Shown here: piece by piece, positions 1-8,055 of the stretch
Layout: every line of letters starts with the position of its first letter
Numbering within the stretch: the first letter of the stretch is position 1
DNA from: Bacillota bacterium
GTDB taxonomy: Bacteria > Bacillota > TC1
DNA length: 64,000 nt
Assembly: GCA_028683955.1 (NCBI GenBank)
Contig: JAQUGR010000003.1
Location: 90,614 to 154,613 of the forward strand
Direction of reading: 5' to 3'
The notes under the pieces: model-generated
What the model saw: only the letters and a program-made list of their open reading frames with translations
Databases searched by the model: none
Told to the model about the DNA's origin: nothing
Position numbers and translations under genes: made by a program

Positions 1-1
1 A

Positions 2-529
2 GATGATTTCATAATTGATCTTCAACTTGATAGATATCGTGATGTCTATAGTGATTGGGATTATTCACCCTATCAGAATCGTGATTTAGATGATGACCTT
101 GTTGAATATTTACTTGAATGTTCCTATGAAATAGGCCATCATTATAAAATGAAAGTTCTTTTTCATTTACCAAAAATGATTAAAGATAAAAATAAAGAAT
201 TAGTAAGTATAAAAGGTATACGTCATTTTTTCGCCTATCAATATAAACGCAATAAAACCCAGATGTTAAGAGTTATTCGTGATACATTAATCTTTTTTCT
301 TTTAGGAATTTTAATGATTACAATAGGCACAATACTTAAAAATTCCTTGACAATAAATTTGTTTAATCAAGTCTTAATCGAAGGCTTATATATTGGTGGT
401 TGGGTTATGATGTGGGAAATGTTTTCAACCTGGTTTTTTCAAGTAAATAAATACCGTAATAAAATTAAACATTTCAAGCGTCTGCAAAATATTGAATATG
501 AATATTTTTATACTGATGTTGAAATATAA
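2..529 (+). CDS. Conserved two-helix membrane protein, 5' end outside window
   Basis: The reading frame is open from the first bases of the window, so this is the last 175 residues of a longer protein; the ATG at 149 is internal. The visible part starts with an acidic region rich in Asp, Tyr and Arg. A Lys-rich segment follows, then two hydrophobic segments near residues 95-115 and 125-145, and a basic tail. The tail places the C-terminus in the cytoplasm by the positive-inside rule. I recall similar uncharacterised proteins in Firmicutes but know no function. The stop lies 6 bp from the convergent stop of the LacI gene, with no terminator between them. Confidence 0.7.
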   Translation, partial: DDFIIDLQLDRYRDVYSDWDYSPYQNRDLDDDLVEYLLECSYEIGHHYKMKVLFHLPKMIKDKNKELVSIKGIRHFFAYQYKRNKTQMLRVIRDTLIFFLLGILMITIGTILKNSLTINLFNQVLIEGLYIGGWVMMWEMFSTWFFQVNKYRNKIKHFKRLQNIEYEYFYTDVEI

Positions 530-535
530 CTTATT

Positions 536-1534
536 TTATCTGACTGTTTTTCTTTCAATAATATCCATTGTATAGGTTTTAGTTTCACTTATACCCTCTG
601 GATTGTTTATTCTTCTTATGATAGCCTCAGCTACTTCCTTACCCATGCCATAATCATCATACTCCATTGTTGTAAGAGGAGGATTCATTGATTCACTCCC
701 TGGTTCATTGTTAAATCCCACTACTGAAATATCACCAGGTACTAGTAATCCTTTAGAATTAATTGCACCTATTACTCCAATTCCCAAGGTGTCAGATCCT
801 GCAATTATAACTGAAGGTAAATCTTTACCTTCTAACAATTTAATGGTTGCATTCCAACCTTCTTTAGAGGACCATAAAGCTCCTACAATTTTCTTTTCAT
901 CAACAATTAATCCATATTTATTGATTGCTTTTTGAAAAGCTGATATTTTCTTTAGTCCCGCATAGGACTCTTTATCTCCAACAACAAACCCTATATTTTT
1001 ATGTCCCTTTGCTACTAGATATTTTATTAGTTTATCAAAGGCTCCTTCTAAATCCAGGATAAAGGTATCTATACCATCCCTAGATCCATCTCTATCTATA
1101 AATACTTTGGCTATACCGTAGGAAAGTTCATTATAGTTGGGCATCATAGAGGAGGCGAATATTACTCCATCTATGTGTAACTCTGATATTTTTTTACAGA
1201 TTTTTTTTTCTAGTTCTTCATCTTCATGAGAACTGAAAATTACCATTGTATAGTCTGATTGCATAAGTCTTTCTTGAATGCCTCTAGCAATGTTTGCAAA
1301 AGACAGGGTTGTAAAGTTAGGTACAACTAAAGCAACAATCTTGCTTCTTTTTGTTTGTAATCCTCTGGCAAATGGATTTGGTCGATAATTATAGTCATTT
1401 ATAAAGCTTAAGACTCTTTCTCTTGTTTTCTCATTTACCATTTCTGGGTGATTTATGACTCTTGATACAGTTGAAGGATTTACTCCTGACATCTTGGCAA
1501 TTTCTAAGATTGTTATAGTATCTTTTTTAGTCAT
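536..1534 (-). CDS. LacI-family transcriptional regulator
   Basis: This 332-residue protein has the full LacI plan. A helix-turn-helix lies at residues 9-28 (ILEIAKMSGVNPSTVSRVIN), then a hinge near 52-63 (NPFARGL) and a two-lobed periplasmic-binding-protein-like effector domain to the end. Such proteins usually repress sugar-use genes and are released by a sugar or sugar phosphate. The start is supported by AAAGAGGTGAG just upstream. No sugar transport or catabolic gene is visible nearby. The upstream neighbour is a divergent prepilin gene, so the 207-bp intergenic region may hold operators for both. The ligand cannot be told from sequence. Confidence 0.9.
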   Translation of the reverse strand: MTKKDTITILEIAKMSGVNPSTVSRVINHPEMVNEKTRERVLSFINDYNYRPNPFARGLQTKRSKIVALVVPNFTTLSFANIARGIQERLMQSDYTMVIFSSHEDEELEKKICKKISELHIDGVIFASSMMPNYNELSYGIAKVFIDRDGSRDGIDTFILDLEGAFDKLIKYLVAKGHKNIGFVVGDKESYAGLKKISAFQKAINKYGLIVDEKKIVGALWSSKEGWNATIKLLEGKDLPSVIIAGSDTLGIGVIGAINSKGLLVPGDISVVGFNNEPGSESMNPPLTTMEYDDYGMGKEVAEAIIRRINNPEGISETKTYTMDIIERKTVR

Positions 1535-1673
1535 AGTCTCACCTCTTTTCTTTACTGAATTTTATTCTACTATATATTATTTTAGAAATACAATGTTAAC
1601 TAAATATCTATATTCCTAAGTGAGTTATTAGATAATTTAAATAAAATATGATATCGCTATCTATAACACATGA

Positions 1674-1702
1674 TTGAAATTCCTACGTCTATATAGTAAT
1701 AT
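1674..1702 (+). promoter_or_regulatory. Probable sigma-A promoter of prepilin gene
   Basis: TTGAAA (1674-1679) and TAATAT (1697-1702) are separated by 17 bp and precede the prepilin gene by about 40 bp. The fit to the vegetative consensus is good but not perfect, and this AT-rich DNA gives chance matches. Confidence 0.45.
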
Positions 1703-1741
1703 TATAAACAATGAATACTATATAATTGCTAGGAGGATTTT

Positions 1742-2509
1742 ATGATCAAGAATCGTCAAAATGGTTTTACTCTAATTGAAGTTGTTGCTACCCTTGCCAT
1801 TTTAGCTATACTTATAGCAGTTGCTATTCCAAATTTTAGTGGATTAATAGATTTTGCTAGTGAAAAAAGTGCGATTTCAGAATGTAGAAATACAGTCAAT
1901 ACAGCACAATCGTTATATATTAATAACAATGCCAACAGAAGTTTAGTTACAACTTCTATGATAAAAGAAAAATCCAATATCAAAGGAAATATTTCTAGTA
2001 TAGAAGATAATGATGGTACTATTATTCACCTAGTTATGACTTCAGGAAAATGGACTGTTACTTATTGTAAAAATTGGGAAACTTGCAGTATTCATTCCAA
2101 ACAATATACCACATTAAAGTCTGATAATTCTACAACTCCAAATGAATCAGACTCATATTTTTACATTGGAGAGAGCACAGATTTTTTAGTTAATAGTGAT
2201 GGAAATTTAGCTACCTATGATTTTGGACCATATGGTTCTACTGTGTCACAAGGCACTATTTTTTACTGGGAAGGAAACTTCTATTATACTAGAGATAGTC
2301 AATATGTAACTAATAGTACTGACAGGACAACATATATCAATAATTATGGAGTAAAAATCAATCGTACAGGTTTTGTAGAACCAGGAAGTACAACACAACC
2401 CGGAGACTTAAAGCTTACCCTAGATGGAGTATTTATATTTTTCCCATATTCACGATTTGATGGTGATTATGCAGATCCTAATTATTGGTTCAACATTACT
2501 ATTAATTAA
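1742..2509 (+). CDS. Type IV prepilin-like protein
   Basis: This 255-residue protein begins with a classic class III signal: a short basic leader, then G8/F9 (cleavage site), Glu at mature position 5 and a long hydrophobic helix (residues 9-32). Prepilin peptidase would remove the leader and methylate Phe. The remaining 220 residues are polar, rich in Ser, Thr, Asn and Tyr, and unlike standard major pilins, so this may be a minor pilin or pseudopilin with an exposed binding head. Two Cys residues (KNWETCS region and TYCKN) could form a disulfide. No pilus assembly gene (pilB, pilC, pilD) is in the window, so this is an orphan. The start has a perfect AGGAGG ribosome site. Confidence 0.85.
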   Translation: MIKNRQNGFTLIEVVATLAILAILIAVAIPNFSGLIDFASEKSAISECRNTVNTAQSLYINNNANRSLVTTSMIKEKSNIKGNISSIEDNDGTIIHLVMTSGKWTVTYCKNWETCSIHSKQYTTLKSDNSTTPNESDSYFYIGESTDFLVNSDGNLATYDFGPYGSTVSQGTIFYWEGNFYYTRDSQYVTNSTDRTTYINNYGVKINRTGFVEPGSTTQPGDLKLTLDGVFIFFPYSRFDGDYADPNYWFNITIN

Positions 2510-2741
2510 AAACTTCAGGTTTATAACCTGGTCTGACATATAGACTATTATCTTTCTCAATAATATCAGGTTTATACACTTTCATAGGCCAGTCTTCTTG
2601 AGAAATTTCCTCAATTCCAACTGAAACACTAGTTTCAGGAACACCTAAGACCTTAACCGTCAATTCTTTAATCCCCTCTGCTAATTCAATTTTTTTATTC
2701 TCATCTTTCCCTGGCCAAATTTTAACTATAATATGTGGCAT
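2502..2741 (-). CDS. PptA-like tautomerase (4-oxalocrotonate tautomerase family)
   Basis: This 79-residue protein starts Met-Pro-His; after Met removal Pro1 is the catalytic base of the tautomerase superfamily. The N-terminus (MPHIIVKIWPG), the VSVGIEEI strand and the RPGY near the C-terminus resemble E. coli PptA (YdcE) more than the 62-residue 4-OT enzymes. The family keto-enol tautomerises 2-oxo acids or phenylpyruvate; the in vivo substrate is usually unknown. The gene overlaps the end of the upstream flavoprotein gene by 20 bp, so the two are co-transcribed and probably translationally coupled. Its own end overlaps the convergent prepilin stop by 8 bp. Confidence 0.8.
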   Translation of the reverse strand: MPHIIVKIWPGKDENKKIELAEGIKELTVKVLGVPETSVSVGIEEISQEDWPMKVYKPDIIEKDNSLYVRPGYKPEVFN

Positions 2742-3282
2742 AATTAGTCCTCCAATTTTTCAGTCTATCTTGTATTACTAAATCATTTTGTAACTCATTA
2801 TGTGATCCAGCATCTGCTAAAATAATTGTATCAATTACATTCATATTAAATTTCTTGTAAACTTTTTTCAAGGTCTTAAAGTAATCTTTATAGTTATCCA
2901 TATCTTCTATAGCTTGACTAAATATAAGAACTGTTGGAGTATCCTTGAGCTTCGAAGAAAAATCCTTTCTTAAAAAAACATTCAATCTATCCTGGAATAT
3001 TCTCATTTGAGCTGTTACTTGATCCATATACATAGGACTAGCCAAGACAATTAAATCAGAGATGGCCAATCTGTTTAAAACAGGTTGTAATTCATCATGC
3101 AAGGTACATTCTATACTATCACTTTTCTGACACTCATCACAGGCCTGACAACCTTTGCAATTTAGTTCATTGATATTGAAAATACTAATATCATCACCTG
3201 AAAACCCAGATAAAAATAAATTAACCATTTTTTCTGAATTTCCATTTCTGATTGGGCTACCTAATACTGCTGTTACTTTCAT
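2722..3282 (-). CDS. NADPH-dependent FMN reductase / iron-sulfur flavoprotein-like
   Basis: This 186-residue flavodoxin-fold protein has the FMN phosphate loop at residues 8-16 (GSPIRNGNS) and the ASPMYMDQVTAQMR stretch that contacts the isoalloxazine ring. Between them a compact Cys set (C42, C45, C48, C51, C59) resembles the iron-sulfur flavoprotein motif that holds a 4Fe-4S cluster, so the protein may shuttle electrons in an anaerobic stress pathway. A strong AGGAGG ribosome site precedes the ATG. It overlaps the tautomerase gene downstream. Electron donor and acceptor cannot be inferred. Confidence 0.82.
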   Translation of the reverse strand: MKVTAVLGSPIRNGNSEKMVNLFLSGFSGDDISIFNINELNCKGCQACDECQKSDSIECTLHDELQPVLNRLAISDLIVLASPMYMDQVTAQMRIFQDRLNVFLRKDFSSKLKDTPTVLIFSQAIEDMDNYKDYFKTLKKVYKKFNMNVIDTIILADAGSHNELQNDLVIQDRLKNWRTNYATYYS

Positions 3283-3329
3283 TATTTCCTCCTAGATTTA
3301 TTATGTTAATATATTTATAATTACCAATT

Positions 3330-4073
3330 TTATTGAATAATTATTTCATTATCTTCAAAAGGGCTTTTTCTGATTGCCAAGGAAAATAGATAAGGGTATT
3401 CCATATTTAAATATGTCATATACTCAAACCATTCATTGATTAATTGGACATAAGCTCTTTTTAAGTCGATAGAAAGGTGATTCATATCATTTTTAGGTAA
3501 ATTGAGTAAATCATCTCTATTTTCTAGTTCATCAAGTACATGATAGACTGCCCATAGCATATCCGTAAAACGACTATGTTCTAAAAGATTAGGATTTTCA
3601 AACATTCTCGCTATGTATGTTTTTTTTGATGTGAGAAATTCTTTTAAATCAGCCAAATCTCCATCATAACTGTCAATATTATAGTTGAAGTTTTTTAACA
3701 TATTAAGAATATTTTTCTTATCTTTCTTTTTCAACTCATTTTCAAACTTAAATATTTCCTTGAACTCAAATAAATTTTTATCAAATTTAGATATCTTTCT
3801 TATTAATGATGTACCGATTTCAGAATAAAAAGCACTTACTATAATTTGTAATTTTTGGAAGTTCTCTTCTTTTTCCTTACTTTTCATATATTTTTCGAGT
3901 ATATATGAAATTATTATTACAGATATTGGTAAAAATGCCAACTCTTGAAATAGCAAGAACATGGTTTCATGAATATCATGAAAATATGATACTTGAAAAT
4001 AGTATATGCTAAAAGATATAAATAATAATACTGCACAAATTACCAGGGTGTTTTTTAAATTTTTATTTTTCAT
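3330..4073 (-). CDS. Membrane-anchored hypothetical protein
   Basis: This is a 247-residue protein with two hydrophobic helices (about residues 9-32 and 38-62) followed by a charged, mostly helical domain of 185 residues that would lie in the cytoplasm. I recognise no catalytic motif. A family resemblance to small inner-membrane proteins with a helical cytosolic domain is all I can see. A GGAGGAATAA ribosome site supports the start. It sits between the FMN reductase and the Cys-rich pentapeptide protein on the same strand, with gaps of about 50-60 bp. Confidence 0.6.
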   Translation of the reverse strand: MKNKNLKNTLVICAVLLFISFSIYYFQVSYFHDIHETMFLLFQELAFLPISVIIISYILEKYMKSKEKEENFQKLQIIVSAFYSEIGTSLIRKISKFDKNLFEFKEIFKFENELKKKDKKNILNMLKNFNYNIDSYDGDLADLKEFLTSKKTYIARMFENPNLLEHSRFTDMLWAVYHVLDELENRDDLLNLPKNDMNHLSIDLKRAYVQLINEWFEYMTYLNMEYPYLFSLAIRKSPFEDNEIIIQ

Positions 4074-4133
4074 TTATTCCTCCATTTTTAAATTGTCTAT
4101 TCTATATAAGACCTACCCAACCTATTAGCTTAA

Positions 4134-4940
4134 TTACCATGAAATAGGATATGATAAATATTTTGGTAATTTCGTATTTTCATTTCCTATAGTTGAGTTA
4201 ATTTGCATTTGTGTTAGAAAAATACTTTCAACTAAATCAGTATTTCTAATATTGGCACCTCTAAGATCTGCTCCCAAAAAATTAGTTCCTCTTAAACTAC
4301 AACCTTCAAGATCAGCCCCTATAAGTAAAGACATACTAAAATCCATACCACTTAAATCAGTTTTCTTGAAATCAAAGCCTAAATAATCTTTTCCCAAAAA
4401 ATCATCTCTTTTACAAGTTGCCATAACTTTACAGGTTTGTTTAAGAACCTTATTAACTCTAAGTCTATAATTTTCAATATCTATTTGTAATAGATCCTCA
4501 TGTTTTATAATAGTAATTTGTTGATATTCATTTATCAACAAATCAATTTCAGACAATAGATTATCATCCTTTATCAATGTATAAGCCTCAATTAAATACC
4601 ATAACATTTGATTAAATTGAAATATAATTAAAAAAATATTGAAAATGTTAGCTGAATCCTTAGGATTATTTAACCAATCCTTATTATAATATATATGATT
4701 AGTTACCTTTTGACCAGCACCAAAACAATCATAAGTTAAACAACCTTTCATTTTTTCTTCCATTAAATCAGGATATATTCCACAACGAAAATCATTCTTT
4801 AAGTTTTTACAGGGCTTCCCTGCTTTTTTATTTTCTGGAAACCCATCTATTTTTCTAAAGCATAAAGCAACACAGCACAATCCACTACAGCGGGCACAAT
4901 CTACTTTCAATTTTCTTCTTAATTCTTCATATTTGCTCAT
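4134..4940 (-). CDS. Cys-rich protein with C-terminal pentapeptide repeats
   Basis: This 268-residue protein has two parts. The N-terminus carries a dense Cys cluster (C15, C18, C22, C23, C27) and further Cys (KPCKNL, RCGIYP, GCLTYDC), which suggests a metal or iron-sulfur site. The middle (about 80-180) is helical. Residues about 185-240 form pentapeptide repeats of the A(D/N)LXX type (for example LIGADLEGCSLRGTNFLGAD), which fold as a right-handed beta helix. The combination is found in proteins annotated only as pentapeptide repeat-containing; the biochemical role is unknown. The stop lies 4 bp from the start side of the upstream rlmD-like gene, so the two are probably one transcript. Confidence 0.75.
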   Translation of the reverse strand: MSKYEELRRKLKVDCARCSGLCCVALCFRKIDGFPENKKAGKPCKNLKNDFRCGIYPDLMEEKMKGCLTYDCFGAGQKVTNHIYYNKDWLNNPKDSANIFNIFLIIFQFNQMLWYLIEAYTLIKDDNLLSEIDLLINEYQQITIIKHEDLLQIDIENYRLRVNKVLKQTCKVMATCKRDDFLGKDYLGFDFKKTDLSGMDFSMSLLIGADLEGCSLRGTNFLGADLRGANIRNTDLVESIFLTQMQINSTIGNENTKLPKYLSYPISW

Positions 4941-4944
4941 TTAT

Positions 4945-6282
4945 CTATTTTCTCTCCAATGCTACAATGGCTTCACAATGATAAGTATGAGGGAATAAAT
5001 CCACACCTACCATATTAGTAACCTTATAATCTCCACTCCAAGTTAAAAACTCTAAATCCCTGGCTAGAGTATAAGGTCCACAAGAAACATAAATAATTCT
5101 TTTAGGCTTAAGCTTTAGCATGGATGATAAAAACCTCTCATCACTTCCATCCCTTGGAGGATCCATTAATACTACATCAACACCAATACCCTCATTGGCT
5201 TGAGCAACCATATAATCAGATGCATCAGCACAAACAAAAGAAATATTATCTATATCATTTTTTCTTGCATTTATTTTGGCATCTTTTATAGCATCAGCAT
5301 TAACCTCAACACCAACTACGCTCTTAACAAACTTACTGACTGCCATACCTATAGTACCAACACCACAATAAGCATCAAGCACTAATTCCTCACCAGTAAG
5401 CTTTGCAAACTCAATTACCTTATTGTATAAAATTTCAGTCTGAATACTATTTATCTGATAAAAAGATTTTGAAGAAATACCAAATTTTAAATTGCATAAG
5501 GTATCTTCAATAAAACCTTTACCATATATCACACGCTCTTCATTAGCTAAAACAACACTAGAACGTCTCTTGTTCAAATTCAAAACAACACATCCCACTT
5601 CAGGATGCTTTTTAACCAAAGCTTTAACAAAATTACTCTTAGATGGAAACTCAAAAGAAGAAACTACCAAAGTGACCATAACTTGATCACTATAATGACC
5701 TCTTCTTATTACAACATGACGTAATAATCCACGCATCCGGTCTTCATCATATATTCTGATTTTAAAATCAGAAACTAGTTTTCTTATAGTAGCTATTATC
5801 TTATCCGCAATATCATCTTCAATCAAGCAAACATCTAAACCAACCAACTTATGACTACTCTCACTATAGATTCCAGAAATTACTTTATTACTTCTATCAT
5901 AACCAAAAGTAGAAATTACCTTATTTCTATAATTCCAAGGATTTTCCATTCCTATAACACCAGAGAATTCTCCAAATTTAGATAATAGTCTTTTAACATA
6001 ACCTTCTTTAAATTTAAGCTCACTTTCATAACTCATATGTTGTAATTGACAACCCCCACACTCATAAAAATATGAACAAGGTGGTTTAACCCTATCCTCT
6101 GATGCTTTTTCTACTTTAAGCAATCGACATATTTCACCAGTTCTTGTTTTTGTAACTTCTACACTCACAAATTCTCCGGGTATAACAGAAGGCACAAACA
6201 AATCACTACCTTTATGTTTAATAACTCCCTTACCCTCATCAGTTAGGTAAGCAACTTTACCCTTAACTATCATCTTTCCCAT
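4945..6282 (-). CDS. rlmD: 23S rRNA (uracil-C5)-methyltransferase, RlmD/RlmCD family
   Basis: This 445-residue TrmA/RumA-family enzyme transfers methyl from SAM to C5 of uracil in 23S rRNA (U1939, and in Firmicutes also U747). It shows an N-terminal TRAM domain (1-60), the 4Fe-4S ligands C69, C75 and C78 plus a later Cys (DVCLIED), the SAM loop DAYCGVGTIGM, the DPPRDG motif and the nucleophile in VSCGP. GAGGAG precedes the chosen ATG; a second Met three codons in is less well spaced. A paralogue lies at 62628. The coding strand is unusually rich in G and T-ending codons compared with its A-rich neighbours. Confidence 0.92.
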   Translation of the reverse strand: MGKMIVKGKVAYLTDEGKGVIKHKGSDLFVPSVIPGEFVSVEVTKTRTGEICRLLKVEKASEDRVKPPCSYFYECGGCQLQHMSYESELKFKEGYVKRLLSKFGEFSGVIGMENPWNYRNKVISTFGYDRSNKVISGIYSESSHKLVGLDVCLIEDDIADKIIATIRKLVSDFKIRIYDEDRMRGLLRHVVIRRGHYSDQVMVTLVVSSFEFPSKSNFVKALVKKHPEVGCVVLNLNKRRSSVVLANEERVIYGKGFIEDTLCNLKFGISSKSFYQINSIQTEILYNKVIEFAKLTGEELVLDAYCGVGTIGMAVSKFVKSVVGVEVNADAIKDAKINARKNDIDNISFVCADASDYMVAQANEGIGVDVVLMDPPRDGSDERFLSSMLKLKPKRIIYVSCGPYTLARDLEFLTWSGDYKVTNMVGVDLFPHTYHCEAIVALERK

Positions 6283-6308
6283 ATACTCCTCAATTCTAAT
6301 CTATCTAA

Positions 6309-6650
6309 TTATTTCTTAATATTCTCAGCTACTCTAAATTGTACAATTCTTCTAATAAGACCAAGAGGTAAATCTTCATCAAGAGGAAACTGAATTGCTC
6401 CCTTGCTGCTTTTATATCCAACTAATTCTTCCTTAAAGGCTGCCACTCCACTTGGACCAGGATATAGTCCAATATGCTTACTAAATGCAGCAAAATGGAC
6501 AAGGTTTCCTTTAAAATAGAATGTTGGCATCCTATAACTTATTTTCTCCTCTGCCATCGGTGCAGTTTCTCGAATAACTTTCCTAATTTCCATTAATTTC
6601 TTTTGTACTTCTTCTGGAAATCCAATAATATAATCATCAATTAAATTCAT
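6309..6650 (-). CDS. DUF1801 (YdhG/Fra-like) protein
   Basis: This 113-residue protein matches the DUF1801/YdhG fold related to frataxin-like Fra of Bacillus: an acidic N-terminal helix, then KISYRMPTFYF and HIGLYPGPSG strands and a helical C-terminus. Fra is reported to deliver iron for iron-sulfur cluster assembly, but most members are untested and the iron role should be treated as inference. The ATG overlaps the stop of the upstream MFS gene (ATGA), so translation is coupled. A second DUF1801 protein of a different subgroup is at 38303. Confidence 0.75.
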   Translation of the reverse strand: MNLIDDYIIGFPEEVQKKLMEIRKVIRETAPMAEEKISYRMPTFYFKGNLVHFAAFSKHIGLYPGPSGVAAFKEELVGYKSSKGAIQFPLDEDLPLGLIRRIVQFRVAENIKK

Positions 6651-7858
6651 TTCTTCAACACACCTTTCTCATCCTTACCAAAAAGGATAAATATTAAAGT
6701 ACCTATTACTCCAAATATACTTGCTGTTATAAAATTCCAGCTTGGACCAATAATCCAAAGTAAGGCACTAAAAAGAACTGCTATAGAAACTATAATATCT
6801 CTAAATAAATAATATGCCCCAAATATAGAACCTTGACTACCTTCAGGTGCTAATTTTACAATTAGTGCTTTTCTCGTTGGCTCACCAAATTCCTTCAATC
6901 CTCTGATAATAAAGGTCAGTATCAATAATGGCATATTTTTAGAAAATAATAAGAATATTGGAAATATTGTAAAGAAAATGAATGATATCGTAATACTCAA
7001 TTTACTTGATGTTTTTTCTGATAAATAAGCTACAGGAATATATATTACCATTGCAGTTATCATTTCAATCACAGTCAACACTCCAAATGATGCAGCAGAT
7101 ATTCCATTATTGATAGTAACCCAGACTACTACAAATGCATATGGTATTTGTTCCGAAAATCTTATAAAAATATCGCTTAAAAGTAAAATCCTTAGTTCTT
7201 TGCTCATTGATTGAAAGGCTAAAAAAATAGATGTAGGTTTTAGATTTTTTTCTCTTTTTTCTATAATATATTTCTTTATAAAGATAAGAGAGAAAAAACC
7301 TAAGATTAAAGCAATAAAAAAAGATATCCTGGCTCCAGTTCTTACTCCAAGCAGGGTAATTAAAAATCCTCCAAGTAAAGGACCCAGGGCCATCGGTATT
7401 CGCCTGGTAAGTGAATAAAGAGAAACCCCCATTATTTGTTTTTCTTTAACTACTGTTGCTGATATTAGTGATAAAATTGCCGGTAGTGATAAAGCAGTCC
7501 AGGAAATAAAAAATATAGCCCCTACAAATACAGCTTGCCAGACTGGAAAGATTATTATAATAGAATATCCAATCATGGCAATAATTGTATAGACATACAA
7601 AGCTTTCTTATATCCTATCTTGTCAGAAACATAACCACCTATATAGGAATATATTGCTGATAGAAAATTATCAATAGAATTAAGAAATCCTACCGCATAA
7701 ACAGAACCTCCAAGAGCCAGTAAATAAATAGGTAAAAATCTTTCACCTATTTTCTCTCCAAGTCCTAAAGAAATAACAATAACCAGCATAGTTAACATAC
7801 TATTATTAAAACCAAAAAATCTTTTTATTTTATTTTTTTTATTAGAAAAATCACTCAT
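6647..7858 (-). CDS. Major facilitator superfamily transporter
   Basis: This is a polytopic protein of about 403 residues with some 12 hydrophobic helices and a typical loop 2-3 motif (GGYVSDKIGYKKAL, residues about 75-90), so it is an MFS permease, most likely a drug or small-molecule exporter. The upstream TTG at 7864 falls inside the spacing between AAAGGG and ATG; the ATG at 7858 is better placed. The stop overlaps the DUF1801 start. Substrate is not predictable. It follows a 190-bp intergenic region shared with the divergent GT-C-like gene. Confidence 0.85.
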   Translation of the reverse strand: MSDFSNKKNKIKRFFGFNNSMLTMLVIVISLGLGEKIGERFLPIYLLALGGSVYAVGFLNSIDNFLSAIYSYIGGYVSDKIGYKKALYVYTIIAMIGYSIIIIFPVWQAVFVGAIFFISWTALSLPAILSLISATVVKEKQIMGVSLYSLTRRIPMALGPLLGGFLITLLGVRTGARISFFIALILGFFSLIFIKKYIIEKREKNLKPTSIFLAFQSMSKELRILLLSDIFIRFSEQIPYAFVVVWVTINNGISAASFGVLTVIEMITAMVIYIPVAYLSEKTSSKLSITISFIFFTIFPIFLLFSKNMPLLILTFIIRGLKEFGEPTRKALIVKLAPEGSQGSIFGAYYLFRDIIVSIAVLFSALLWIIGPSWNFITASIFGVIGTLIFILFGKDEKGVLKK

Positions 7859-8055
7859 AATCAAGCCCTTTCCTACACTACTATTAGTTTACAATATATA
7901 CCTTCTGTTAAGCAATAAGGTATTTTATTTGTAATTTTGCATATAAATTCCGATTAATTGGCTAATATCTCTTGATTTTTTAAAAAAAATCTCTATTTTA
8001 TACAGTTTAAAGTTATAAAATGATATAATAAAACAAACATATAAAGGAGGTTAGT

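Noticed and set aside
708..935. Plus-strand frame within the LacI gene
   Set aside because: Shadow of a conserved minus-strand gene; no ribosome site.
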